DNA from: Companilactobacillus keshanensis
GTDB lineage: Bacteria > Bacillota > Bacilli > Lactobacillales > Lactobacillaceae
Assembly (NCBI RefSeq): GCF_003946205.1
Contig: NZ_RHOS01000010.1
Coordinates: forward strand, 1 to 64,000
Length of the DNA: 64,000 bases
Direction: 5' to 3'
Part shown: positions 34,127 through 42,942 of the stretch, one piece after another
Layout: each line of letters opens with the position of its first letter
How positions within the stretch are numbered: the stretch's first letter is position 1
Notes under the pieces: generated by a model
What the model was told of the DNA's origin: nothing
What the model saw: only the letters and a program-made list of their open reading frames with translations
Database searches by the model: none
Program-made: the position numbers and the translations under genes

Positions 34127-34279
34127 TTATTGAGGAATCACCATATAAATTCCTAAAAAGAACATCATTGTCCCTGTCTATAGAAGAAGGTAATATAATG
34201 ATTCTTTCTTAGCTTTGAATGATACTGTGGCAATGGCAATTCCAACAATAAACGTTAAGAGTATTAATAATAGATACAT
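34127..34279 (-). pseudogene. Small membrane protein gene interrupted by an amber codon
   Basis: An AAGGAGG seven bases before ATG (34279) opens a 33-codon frame (MYLLLILLTFIVGIAI..., one helix, then FKAKKESLYYLLL) that ends in TAG at 34178-34180. The same frame continues for 16 more codons (TGTMMFFLGIYMVIPQ, a second helix) to TAA at 34127. Together they would form a regular 50-residue two-helix membrane protein. I read this as a nonsense mutation; a functional 33-residue product is also possible. Confidence 0.6.
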
Positions 34280-34469
34280 TTTATCTACCTCCTTGTTATT
34301 GCTATCTAGTATAACTAAGTTACAATGAATAAGGTTTTTAATAGGGAATATTTTCTTAAAATTTAAGATTTAAGCAGTAAAATATTAAAAAGTTACATAT
34401 TTACCTTTTTCAAACAACAAATATTCTTTATACTAGTTAGAGGTATTTCTTTTATTAGGGGAAACGTTA
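34280..34469. other. Intergenic region before anion transporter
   Basis: A/T-rich, no gene. Contains the promoter region of the small broken gene (minus) and of the transporter (plus, a TATACT near 34430-34435). No repeats or hairpins seen. Confidence 0.5.
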
Positions 34470-35579
34470 ATGTCAGTTTTGAAACGAGTATTTTCAGATA
34501 AGGTGCTGTGGATCGCCGGTACTGCGGCGATCCTTACCTCAATTTTCATCAGTCCACCGCGACTAATGGATATAAATTGGAAGACGATTGCGTCTTTGCT
34601 TTCAATGATGATAATCATTCAAATTTATGATTATCTAGATTTCTTGAAGTATTATGCGTCTTACTTAACTAACAAAGCTAAGACCACACAACAAATGATG
34701 CTAACTTTGGCATCACTGGCATTCTTCGGAGCTATGTTCTTAACAAATGATGTTACTATTTTGACATTAGTACCATTATTCTACGAACTATCTAAGCACA
34801 TAAAGATAAATCCGATCTATCCAGTCATAATCATAGCTATGGCAGCCAACCTAGGAAGTATTTTCACTCCTTTTGGTAACACACATAACCTATTCTTATT
34901 GACTCACTATAATTTAGGGATCATGCAATTCTTCGTTATGTCGGCACCAATAACTATTGTCAACTTTCTAGCAATTTTTGGACTAACTCGTTTCTTTCCA
35001 AAGGATAAAATCGAGTTATCAGAATTGACTCCAGTTGAATTGAATATCCCTAGTTTGGCTCTTTCGGCCTTCGTTACAATAATTATTTTCCTAGGAATTT
35101 TCTCAGTTATCCCTATGTGGGGATCATTGATAGCAGCTTTATTGCTAGTAGTATTTATAAATCCAAATATTCTAAAATCGGTTGACTACTCCATCGTGTT
35201 GATTTTCATGTGCTTCTTCGTCGCGGTTGGAAATATTAACCGTGATCCGCAGATCGTAAGCCATTTGTCCGGATTCATTCAAACAAGAACGAGTGCTTAT
35301 CTAACTTCGATCATTACCAGTCAATTTATCAGTAACGTTCCAACTACTATCTTAGTTTCCAAGTTTTCTACTTATGTTCATGCCATTTTCTTAGGTACAA
35401 ATATTGGTGGCTTGGGAACTGTCGTTGCTTCATTGGCTAACTTATTAGCTTTCAAACAATACAAATTCTTCTTTAAAAAGAATCCTGGTAAGTATTTACT
35501 TGCATTCTCAATCATTAACTTTACAATGTTGATAATTATCGGAACTATCGGTTACTTTATGATCGACCTATTCCAATAA
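34470..35579 (+). CDS. SLC13/ArsB/NhaD-like ion transporter
   Basis: 369 residues, about 10 helices. The ion-transporter superfamily signatures occur twice in inverted halves: FLTNDVTILTLVPL (about residue 91) and FISNVPTTILVSKF (about 285), each followed by a Gly-rich GN(T/I)H-like or GTNIGGLG loop. Substrate could be an anion (citrate-type, arsenite) or Na+/H+ exchange; the sequence does not decide. ArsC is 14 kb away, so no ars link. AGGGG lies ten bases before ATG. A terminator follows. Confidence 0.82.
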   Translation: MSVLKRVFSDKVLWIAGTAAILTSIFISPPRLMDINWKTIASLLSMMIIIQIYDYLDFLKYYASYLTNKAKTTQQMMLTLASLAFFGAMFLTNDVTILTLVPLFYELSKHIKINPIYPVIIIAMAANLGSIFTPFGNTHNLFLLTHYNLGIMQFFVMSAPITIVNFLAIFGLTRFFPKDKIELSELTPVELNIPSLALSAFVTIIIFLGIFSVIPMWGSLIAALLLVVFINPNILKSVDYSIVLIFMCFFVAVGNINRDPQIVSHLSGFIQTRTSAYLTSIITSQFISNVPTTILVSKFSTYVHAIFLGTNIGGLGTVVASLANLLAFKQYKFFFKKNPGKYLLAFSIINFTMLIIIGTIGYFMIDLFQ

Positions 35580-35588
35580 AATTTACGC

Positions 35589-35617
35589 CATCAAACCTTT
35601 GGGTTTGGTGGTTTTTT
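35589..35617 (+). terminator. Terminator of ion transporter gene
   Basis: CCATCAAACC pairs with GGTTTGGTGG, followed by TTTTTT. Confidence 0.85.
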
Positions 35618-35804
35618 GGTTTTGCCACCAAAGGACGAGGGTAATTCCACTTTCACAATTGCTTCCATTACTCTCATCCTTTGGCTAGATTTCATTTTAT
35701 ATTTTGAAAACAAAAAATCCCCACAGTATTCAGATAAAAATCCGATTACCATGGAGATATTATTTTGTATACATATAAACAAAGAGATTTCGGAAACACA
35801 ACAA

Positions 35805-36326
35805 CTATGCTCTTTGTCTTAAATTATAATTTTTCCATTTTCTAACCTGACGGCTATAGTTAGTAAATGGTGAAATGGTATTGATCCTGATCCATTTAGC
35901 AACTGGCCACATTGCCTTTGTTGTAGCCCATTTTCTTTCCCCAGGTTTAAACAATTCGTCAGAAGACATATGATCTACCCAAGCGATCAATTCTGTAACG
36001 ACCTTTTTGAGTTCTTCTTCTTCATTGTTCAAACCATCAGAACCGTATTTTAAATTAAAATCATGGTACAACTCACGCATTTGATCCCACTTATATCCAG
36101 GTGTTGGAGTTGTGATTTCTCCACCGCCTTCTTCCATCTTTTCCCAAGAAAGAATCATATTAATCCACCCGACTTGATAAGAGAGCATTTCTCGTGGTGT
36201 CTTCTCAACTTGTTCTATTCTGTCATCTGCAACACCATCTGTAATGCCCTGATATTCATCAATGAATTTATGATAACTCTCTTTTATTTGGTCAATTAAT
36301 TCTTCTGAATTTTTATATCCCCGCAT
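35805..36326 (-). CDS. ClbS/DfsB (DUF1706) four-helix protein
   Basis: About 173 residues, helical and soluble, with the family's conserved ML-YQVGWINMILSWE region (about residue 47) and C-terminal WATTKAMWPVAKWIRINTISPF. The family includes ClbS, which protects DNA from colibactin, but most members in lactobacilli are uncharacterised. The ATG at 36326 has AAGG upstream; another ATG six codons earlier has no SD. Confidence 0.8.
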   Translation of the reverse strand: MRGYKNSEELIDQIKESYHKFIDEYQGITDGVADDRIEQVEKTPREMLSYQVGWINMILSWEKMEEGGGEITTPTPGYKWDQMRELYHDFNLKYGSDGLNNEEEELKKVVTELIAWVDHMSSDELFKPGERKWATTKAMWPVAKWIRINTISPFTNYSRQVRKWKNYNLRQRA

Positions 36327-36490
36327 ACCTTCGCTACCTTTCATTGATTTTGAGCCCTACTCGGGACTTCTCCAATATTCATTATAGACCTCAAAATGTC
36401 ACAAGAGTTATAAAAGAACTTATGAAAAATTTCACGAAAGATTTTTGTAAAGTGCTTTTCTTCCTATATATGCTGGTATGACAAGCTTAA

Positions 36491-36505
36491 ATGACAAATT
36501 GTCAT
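36491..36505. repeat. Palindrome ATGACA-N3-TGTCAT
   Basis: A perfect 15-bp palindrome in the gap between the DUF1706 gene and the serine dehydratase terminator. TGACAAATTGTCA also occurs as the stem of the csoR terminator (51748-51762), which argues for a stem element rather than an operator. Confidence 0.35.
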
Positions 36506-36511
36506 GGCAAT

Positions 36512-36553
36512 AAAAAAAGGAATATACCGATTTATATTTTTCGGCATATTCCT
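36512..36553 (-). terminator. Terminator of serine dehydratase operon
   Basis: GGAATATnCCGA pairs with TCGGnATATTCC, seven T on the minus strand. Confidence 0.9.
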
Positions 36554-36570
36554 GGTTAAATTATCTATTA

Positions 36571-37437
36571 TTAATCTCCAAAAATTTCTTTCTTCAATTT
36601 CAAAGCCGTTGGTGTAGTTGCTAACCCACCTTCAGCAGTTTCCTTAAAAATCGATGGCATCTGTTGTCCAACTCGATGCATTGCTTCAACGACTTCATCA
36701 ACTGGGATAACATTCTTAATTCCTGCCAAAGCCATGTCAGCAGAAATCATTGCTTGAGATGATCCCAAAGCATTTCGTTTAACACAAGGAACTTCAACCA
36801 ATCCAGCTACTGGATCACAGATCAAGCCCATCATATTTTGCAAAGTTATTGCAACTGCATATCCTGCTTGATCTGCAGTACCACCCTTAGCGCAAACTAA
36901 GGCTGCTGCAGCCATTGCACTAGCTGACCCTACTTCTGCCTGACAACCGCCTTCAGCGCCGGCAATTGATGAATTATTGGCAATAGCAAGACCAAATGCA
37001 CCGGCGACGAACAAGAAATCTACTTGTTCATCTCTGGTCATCTTTAAACGATCACGCACTGCCATTAAAACACCGGCCAAAACTCCGGCGCTACCAGCAG
37101 TTGGCGTTGCACAGATCAAGCCCATTTTGGCATTAACTTCATTAACCGCAATGGCATTTCTAACAGCTTCAAGAATCGGTTTACCACTCAAGAAATCACC
37201 GTCATCTATATATGCATCCATTCTTTTGGCATCCCCGCCCGTCAAACCAGTAACCGATTTCACTCCTGCTATTCCTTGTTTAACAGAATGCTCCATAGCT
37301 TCAAGATTACGTTCCATCAAAGAACGGATCTTATCCTTACTACGTCCGGTATTTTCAGCCTCGACAGTGATCATTAAATCCGCGATCGAAGGATAGTCAT
37401 GACTTTGTTCAATTAAATCCTTAACTGTATAAAACAT
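36571..37437 (-). CDS. sdaAA: L-serine dehydratase, alpha subunit
   Basis: 288 residues. Conserved iron-sulfur enzyme blocks: TPTAGSAGVLAGVL, GGCQAEVGSASAMAAAAL (cluster Cys) and DPVAGLVEVPC. It deaminates L-serine to pyruvate with a [4Fe-4S] cluster, together with the beta subunit encoded 11 bases upstream. AGGAGG before the ATG. Confidence 0.95.
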   Translation of the reverse strand: MFYTVKDLIEQSHDYPSIADLMITVEAENTGRSKDKIRSLMERNLEAMEHSVKQGIAGVKSVTGLTGGDAKRMDAYIDDGDFLSGKPILEAVRNAIAVNEVNAKMGLICATPTAGSAGVLAGVLMAVRDRLKMTRDEQVDFLFVAGAFGLAIANNSSIAGAEGGCQAEVGSASAMAAAALVCAKGGTADQAGYAVAITLQNMMGLICDPVAGLVEVPCVKRNALGSSQAMISADMALAGIKNVIPVDEVVEAMHRVGQQMPSIFKETAEGGLATTPTALKLKKEIFGD

Positions 37438-37448
37438 AATATATCCTC

Positions 37449-38120
37449 CTATTCAAAGAACGTAACATTGTCCATATTTTTTAATGATTTCAACTTCTTC
37501 AAAATCTCTTCATGATCTTTACGATCATCAACTTCAATAATCATAATAGCTTTCTCGCCTTTTGACTCACGAGTAACAGTCATTGTACCGATATTTATAT
37601 CACGACTAGAAAAAACATCTGTTACCTTGGCAATCATTCCCGCAACATCTTGGTGAATCGTTATATAAGTTGGTGTACCCATGCTTAGAGAAATTTTGAA
37701 ACCATTGATCTCAGAAATTTGAATATTACCACCACCGATTGAAACACCTGTAACAGTCAGTTTACGATCTCCTTTGACCATTGTTATTTTGGTTGTATTA
37801 GGATGATCAACTTTATCGCTCTTAGGTACAAAGGCAACTTTTATTCCTTTGTCATAAGCTATTTTTAGGGAATCAGCCAATCGTTCATCATCTGGTTCCA
37901 TGCCTAATAAGCCTCCGACGATTGCCACATCCGTTCCATGACCACGATAGGTCTTAGCAAACGATTCATAGAGGTCGATCGTTATTCTTTCAGGCTCTTC
38001 ACCAAAAATACTGCGTACTACTTTACCAATTCTAGCCGCACCAGCTGTATGCGAACTGCTTGGTCCCACCATGACAGGACCTATAATGTCAAAAACACTA
38101 TTAAAACGTAAATCTTTCAT
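37449..38120 (-). CDS. sdaAB: L-serine dehydratase, beta subunit
   Basis: 223 residues. N-terminal domain with GPSSSHTAGAARIG and a C-terminal ACT domain (IHQDVAGMIAKVTDVFSSRDIN) that normally binds serine or regulates activity. First gene of the two-gene operon. GGGAG precedes the ATG. Confidence 0.95.
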   Translation of the reverse strand: MKDLRFNSVFDIIGPVMVGPSSSHTAGAARIGKVVRSIFGEEPERITIDLYESFAKTYRGHGTDVAIVGGLLGMEPDDERLADSLKIAYDKGIKVAFVPKSDKVDHPNTTKITMVKGDRKLTVTGVSIGGGNIQISEINGFKISLSMGTPTYITIHQDVAGMIAKVTDVFSSRDINIGTMTVTRESKGEKAIMIIEVDDRKDHEEILKKLKSLKNMDNVTFFE

Positions 38121-38398
38121 AATTTACTCCCTTATTTCATATTTCTGGCAAATCATTTCCCCATTTTAGATAAATTTATTAGACATATGTTCACTCAAAA
38201 TAGCCTTTGAATTTACCGCTCCTTAGTCATATTACCGCTTGGTTGAGCCGAAAACAACAGAATGTGTGAAAAAAATCACAGATATTTATATCGACGTTTT
38301 AAGACTGTTTTTTCACTATTATTTGACAAAAAAAGAACGTATCTAATTAAAGATACATTCAATTTATTTATAATGCTTAAGTGTGTAACTAATATTCT
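38121..38398. other. Intergenic region holding sdaAB promoter and upstream terminator
   Basis: No gene seen. On the minus strand a hairpin GTATC/GATAC with flanking GAA/TTC and seven T (38328-38361) terminates transcripts from the dipeptidase/repeat side. Between it and sdaAB the DNA is A/T-rich; TACCGCT occurs twice near 38213-38240. Confidence 0.5.
38328..38361 (-). terminator. Terminator after dipeptidase and repeat array
   Basis: GAATGTATC pairs with GATACGTTC, followed by seven T on the minus strand. The repeat array at 38399-38766 therefore lies inside the dipeptidase 3' untranslated region. Confidence 0.8.
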
Positions 38399-38766
38399 AA
38401 TGCTCAGAAGCTAAGCGCCTACCGACTTTCTTAAACGAGCTACTCGAGGCAACTCCCTGCGCTTACTACGAATAGCAATAATGGTTAAACCCACCATTCT
38501 CGCTATCCTAAGTAATGCTCAGAAGCTGATCGCCTACCTACCTTCTTAAACGAGCTACTCGAGGCAACTCCCTGCGCTTACTACGAATAGCAATAATGGT
38601 TAAACCCACCATTCTCGCTATCCTAAGTAATGCTCAGAAGCTGATCGCCTACCTACCTTCTTAAACGAGCTACTCGAGGCAACTCCCTGCGCTTACTACG
38701 AATAGCAATAATGGTTAAACCCACCATTCTCGCTATCCTTAAGTAATGCTCAGAAGCTGATCGCCT
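38399..38766. repeat. 115-bp tandem repeat, three full copies and one partial
   Basis: Copies begin at the TGCTCAGAAGCT blocks at 38401, 38516, 38631 and 38747 (periods 115, 115, 116). Copies 2 and 3 are nearly identical; copy 1 differs at several bases; copy 4 stops after about 20 bp, 16 bp from the dipeptidase stop codon. Every full unit holds a long imperfect palindrome (in copy 1, 38472-38485 with 38493-38506, ATAGC...ATGGT against ACCAT...GCTAT) and a shorter one (CGAGCTACTCG). Units do not look like CRISPR repeats and no coding frame persists. Confidence 0.9.
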
Positions 38767-38782
38767 CGTTCCGCTCTCTGTT

Positions 38783-40210
38783 TTATAGCCATTGTCCGCT
38801 AACAAACTGTAACTTAGATAACTCTGTTCCTTTAGTTACAAGGCTTGCCATTAATTCTTTAGTCTTATCGTTGTAGTGCTTTACGATTTCTTTATTTTGC
38901 TTTGTTAAGTAACTTGTTAATTCGTCACCTGACATTGTAACGGCTTTTTTATCGACTTCGTCGATCTTTCTATGTGCCCACTCTGATAATTCTTTTCTAT
39001 AGTCGATGTCATCTTGAATAAATTCTTTATAATGTGATTCAACTAACATTGCTAATGTTTCATATATCCAATAGGCACTCTTGAGATCCAATTTTTCTGG
39101 AACGTCTTTGTATGATGAATCAATATCAGTAACATTTCCAAAGACTGGCACATATGGGCAAAATGATGGAACACCTAATGAAACCCATTCAACGGCTGCG
39201 GCACCATTCTTATTTGAATCGCGCATTTGTAATACATGTGATTGAGCTGTACGTGCTAGAGAAATTGAACGATAGATATGCTTGTCCTTTTCACAGCCTG
39301 TACCTAGTGGATCGAATTTTGTTTCATTGTAATGTGATCCTAAAATAAATTGAATATCCTCTGGTGTGATCTTGAATTCTGCCTTACGAATAAATGGCAT
39401 ATCTGATGATTCAGGATCTTGTTCGATTGATGGATTAAAGTATTTTTGTGCATACCAAACTCTTGGTGTGTTGTAGTGACGGTCAAATTCTGTGTCTGTA
39501 CCAAAAATACGACGGAAGTTGAAACCTTCAAAATCGGGGTTCAAGTTGTTGTCTTTAACAAACTCTTGAATTCCATCGGCCCACATATAATTAGCGGAGT
39601 CATTGAAATCAATATTCTGAATTGATGTTTGATTGCCTGTAACGGCGTAACAATCATCAGGGATACGTACGGCTACCCATTGATGTCCAGTTACGATTTC
39701 CATATACCAAACTTCATCTTTATCATTAAATTGAACTCCGTTACCTTCAGCTGAACCGTATTTCTTAACCAATTCACCTAAGTAACGAACGCCATCTCTT
39801 GCGGAATCAATAAATGGCAATACTAATGTTAATAGGGAATCTTCGGCTAAACCGTTTTTAATAAACGGATCTAGTGCCAATACATGTTCGTTAGCAAAAA
39901 TACTTTCAGTTGCACTTTCACCAACATTTTTCTCGTTAAAACCATTCTCCTCATTAGGTCCTGCAGTTTGATCTAAGTTAGGCATAGAAATATATCTGTA
40001 GCCGTTTTCTGGCATTGGAACTGTTAACTTATTATAAGGTGAAACATAGGTTTCCTTACGACCTGAAACAGCAGGTTGAGCAATAAGTCTTTTGCCTTCA
40101 ATTGCGGCATGTCTATCTTCATTTCTTGCAATCAAGGTAGAGCCATCCATACTTGCCTTTTTGCCAACTAAAATTGACGTGCATGCAGATGCTTCCAAAC
40201 GATCAGTCAT
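38783..40210 (-). CDS. pepD: C69 family dipeptidase
   Basis: 475 residues of the Ntn-type dipeptidase A family. The nucleophile Cys is at residue 10 (ACTSILVGKKASMDGSTLIARNED), close behind the start, so the few preceding residues are removed on maturation. Cytoplasmic; splits a wide range of dipeptides taken up during growth on protein. GGAGG precedes the ATG. The 3' untranslated region carries the 115-bp repeats. Confidence 0.92.
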   Translation of the reverse strand: MTDRLEASACTSILVGKKASMDGSTLIARNEDRHAAIEGKRLIAQPAVSGRKETYVSPYNKLTVPMPENGYRYISMPNLDQTAGPNEENGFNEKNVGESATESIFANEHVLALDPFIKNGLAEDSLLTLVLPFIDSARDGVRYLGELVKKYGSAEGNGVQFNDKDEVWYMEIVTGHQWVAVRIPDDCYAVTGNQTSIQNIDFNDSANYMWADGIQEFVKDNNLNPDFEGFNFRRIFGTDTEFDRHYNTPRVWYAQKYFNPSIEQDPESSDMPFIRKAEFKITPEDIQFILGSHYNETKFDPLGTGCEKDKHIYRSISLARTAQSHVLQMRDSNKNGAAAVEWVSLGVPSFCPYVPVFGNVTDIDSSYKDVPEKLDLKSAYWIYETLAMLVESHYKEFIQDDIDYRKELSEWAHRKIDEVDKKAVTMSGDELTSYLTKQNKEIVKHYNDKTKELMASLVTKGTELSKLQFVSGQWL

Positions 40211-40341
40211 ATCTTCTCTCCTCCAATTCAGTTTTCAAGTTAAGGGTAACAGAATCCATATCAAATTAAAACACGTTTTCTTTTAACTTGTTAAGGCTTA
40301 CAATTGAAACGTGTCATAATTTTTAAAGGGAGTGTGATTAG

Positions 40342-41370
40342 ATGTTCTTCATTGATACATCCAAAAATAAGAAACCTGTTTACAACGCTATTGTTAATCA
40401 ATCATTAGATAACTATTTAGTAAATGACTTGAAACTAAAAGGTCACGGTTTAATTATGTATATCAACAATCCTTCAGTTATCGTTGGTGTGAACCAAAAC
40501 GCCTATGCTGAAGTAAACTTTCCCTATTTAAAAGAGAAGAATATTCAATTGGTTAGACGTACTTCTGGTGGTGGTGCTGTCTATCATGATTATGGAAATA
40601 TGATTTTTGAAAACATTATTATTGGTAACGACGATCACTTTGGTGATTACAATTTCTTTGCTCAACCTATTATTGATGCTTTACACGACATGGGTGCAAC
40701 TGGTGCTGAAATGCGTGGTAGAAATGACATTGTTATCGATGGTAAAAAGTTCTCCGGAATGACTATGTTTAAAGTTGGCGATTCATATGCTGCTGGTGGT
40801 ACATTGATGTTCGATCTTGATATGCAAACAGCCAGTGAAGTTCTAACACCTGAAAAAGATAAGCTTGAATCAAAGGGTGTTAAATCAGTTAATAGTCGTA
40901 TCACTAATATCAAAGAATACTTAGATGAACCATTTAAGAGTATGGATGCTGATCATTTCAAACTTGAATTATTGAAACGTATTTTCAAGGCTGACTCGTT
41001 AGACGATATTGAAACTTACACTTTGACCGATCACGATTGGGAGATTATTGATTCTCGTCTAGCCGCAAAATATGATACTGATGAATGGAATTACGGTAAG
41101 AATCCAGGATTTACAAACTATGTTTCAAAACATTTTGATATCGGTACTGTTGCCTTCAACTTCTCATTAAATGACAACAATGAAATTTCAAATATTAAAA
41201 TCTATGGTGACTTCATTACTGGTGGTAAACCTTCAGTTCTTGAAGATGCCTTGATCAATACTAAATTCGACAAAGATTCCTTGATTGCCAGCCTTAACAG
41301 TGTCGATATTGCTGCTAACTTAGGTAAAATTGATGCCGAACCTTTAGTAGATTTATTACTTTCTAAATAA
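40342..41370 (+). CDS. lplA: Lipoate-protein ligase
   Basis: 342 residues. Lipoate/biotin ligase domain with VRRTSGGGAVYHDYGN (about residue 71) and GRNDIVIDGKKFSG (lysine region, about 130), followed by the C-terminal accessory domain (FTNYVSKHFDIGTV). It activates free lipoate and attaches it to E2 or H proteins. GGGAG before ATG. No lipoylated enzyme genes lie nearby. Confidence 0.94.
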   Translation: MFFIDTSKNKKPVYNAIVNQSLDNYLVNDLKLKGHGLIMYINNPSVIVGVNQNAYAEVNFPYLKEKNIQLVRRTSGGGAVYHDYGNMIFENIIIGNDDHFGDYNFFAQPIIDALHDMGATGAEMRGRNDIVIDGKKFSGMTMFKVGDSYAAGGTLMFDLDMQTASEVLTPEKDKLESKGVKSVNSRITNIKEYLDEPFKSMDADHFKLELLKRIFKADSLDDIETYTLTDHDWEIIDSRLAAKYDTDEWNYGKNPGFTNYVSKHFDIGTVAFNFSLNDNNEISNIKIYGDFITGGKPSVLEDALINTKFDKDSLIASLNSVDIAANLGKIDAEPLVDLLLSK

Positions 41371-41457
41371 TTAATTGTGATTGCATATACATTTTCACTA
41401 TTTTGACATCATATGCTAAAATACCTTCACAACAGTTTTCATAAAGGAGATCATAAC

Positions 41458-42024
41458 GTGAAACGAATTGCAGTTTATTGTGGTGCAGCAAGTGGAAATG
41501 AAAAAATCTATCAAGACGCAACTTTAGAGTTAGCCGACTGGCTAGTTTCAAATAACTTAGAACTAATTTATGGCGGTGGCAGAGTTGGTTTGATGGGAAT
41601 GTTAGCCACCGAAGTTCGTTCAGAAGGCGGTTATGTTCATGGAATTATCACTCAAGAATTATTTGACCGCGGAACTGCTTTTGAAGATTGTGAACTACAA
41701 ATTGTCTCAGATATGTCAGTTAGAAAGAAAAGAATGTTAGATCTTTCTGATGGTTGCATCGCCCTCCCCGGCGGACCAGGAACATTGGAAGAAATCATCG
41801 AGGCCTTTTCTTGGGCACGTCTCGGTGATAACGAAAATCCCAGTGCATTCTTTAATGTAAATGGTTATTACGATCCATTAAAGAATATGTTTGATCAAAT
41901 GACAAATAAAGGCTTTTTAAGTTCTGAAGATAGAGAAAAATTACTTTTCTCAGATTCATTAGATCAGATCCATAGTTTTATGGAAAGCTATGTTCCACCT
42001 AAGATAAGAACTTATACAAAGTAG
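41458..42024 (+). CDS. LOG family (TIGR00730) nucleotide hydrolase
   Basis: 188 residues with the LOG-family motifs GGGRVGLMG and PGGPGTLEE (about residue 102). Such proteins are often nucleoside monophosphate phosphoribohydrolases (cytokinin-activating type). The GTG at 41458 has AAAGGAGAT seven bases upstream and begins at VKRIAVYCG, where the family starts; a longer ATG reading has no SD. Separated from lplA by 87 bp. Confidence 0.9.
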   Translation: MKRIAVYCGAASGNEKIYQDATLELADWLVSNNLELIYGGGRVGLMGMLATEVRSEGGYVHGIITQELFDRGTAFEDCELQIVSDMSVRKKRMLDLSDGCIALPGGPGTLEEIIEAFSWARLGDNENPSAFFNVNGYYDPLKNMFDQMTNKGFLSSEDREKLLFSDSLDQIHSFMESYVPPKIRTYTK

Positions 42025-42073
42025 TCAGTCATAGACCACTACTTGTTAAAATATTTTATTATTTTCAGTGTAC

Positions 42074-42121
42074 AAAAATGGTTCTAAGTAGAATTTAAGA
42101 TTTCTACTTAGAACCATTTTT
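42074..42121. terminator. Bidirectional terminator between LOG gene and ABC operon
   Basis: AAAAATGGTTCTAAGTAGA pairs with its mirror image; T runs on both strands. Confidence 0.93.
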
Positions 42122-42147
42122 AGGTTACTTTTGTTCCAACATTAAAT

Positions 42148-42924
42148 CTAATTATTACGATCGTACGCCCAAACTGTTAATGGAGCAAATATCATAACGA
42201 TTCCAAATCCAAATATAAGTACTAACAGTGCTTCATGCGTCAAACTACCTGTTGCCAAAATTTGTCTAATTGCAGTAATGACATAAGTTATAGGATTCAT
42301 ATATGCGATAACTTGCATTGTTTTTGAAAGAGTTTTGATGGGAATAAAGGCATTTGATAAAAAAGACAAGGACATCATAGTTATCAATGAAAAACTTTGG
42401 ACAGTCGTTGCATTCTTTGCCAGCAATCCTAATAATGCAAAGATCCAAGATATAGCCCATCCAGTAAATATGGCAAGTAAACCACTTACGACGATCCATC
42501 CGAATCCAGCAACTGGACGCCATCCCATTAAATATCCAGTTGTTAAACACGTTACGGTGGCAATTACCAAGCGCAAAATATCAGCGAAAAGTTGCCCAGC
42601 CAAAGGTGCAATATGTGCCATCGGTAACGACTTAAATCTATCAAATACGCCTGAATCCAGATCTTCCCTTATTTGCGATCCGGAACCAGAAGCAGCGGAG
42701 AGCATTGTTTGAATCAATATCCCGGGAACTATTGTAGGTAAATAATTTTTGACATTGCCAGCAATTGCTCCTCCAAATAAATATCCAAACATTAGCATAA
42801 ACATAATTGGTTGAATTATAACGTCCATAAATCTATCCGGATCATGAATTGTTTTTAGTAAATTACGATAAGCCATAGTTGTTGTATTCATTATTAAATT
42901 TCCACGATGTGTTTGTACATCCAT
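42148..42924 (-). CDS. ABC-2 type permease (DrrB-like)
   Basis: 258 residues, six helices, ABC-2 signature region SLSFLSNAFIPIKTLSKTMQ near the C-terminus as in daunorubicin-type exporters. It pairs with the ATPase gene 18 bases upstream. The first ATG has only a weak SD; an ATG 11 codons later (42891, MNTTTMAYR) is an alternative start. Controlled with the ATPase by the MarR protein encoded divergently. Confidence 0.9.
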   Translation of the reverse strand: MDVQTHRGNLIMNTTTMAYRNLLKTIHDPDRFMDVIIQPIMFMLMFGYLFGGAIAGNVKNYLPTIVPGILIQTMLSAASGSGSQIREDLDSGVFDRFKSLPMAHIAPLAGQLFADILRLVIATVTCLTTGYLMGWRPVAGFGWIVVSGLLAIFTGWAISWIFALLGLLAKNATTVQSFSLITMMSLSFLSNAFIPIKTLSKTMQVIAYMNPITYVITAIRQILATGSLTHEALLVLIFGFGIVMIFAPLTVWAYDRNN

Positions 42925-42942
42925 AATTGATCATCTGCTTTC

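Noticed and set aside
34470-35579. Arsenite exporter paired with ArsC
   Set aside because: The family also covers SLC13 and NhaD transporters, and arsC is 14 kb away with no ars regulator.
36491-36505. Operator palindrome ATGACAAATTGTCAT
   Set aside because: The same core forms a terminator stem at 51746-51764, and no promoter is placed around it; treated as uncertain.
38399-38766. CRISPR array
   Set aside because: Units are 115 bp and repeat as a whole with no short repeat alternating with unique spacers; no cas genes are present.
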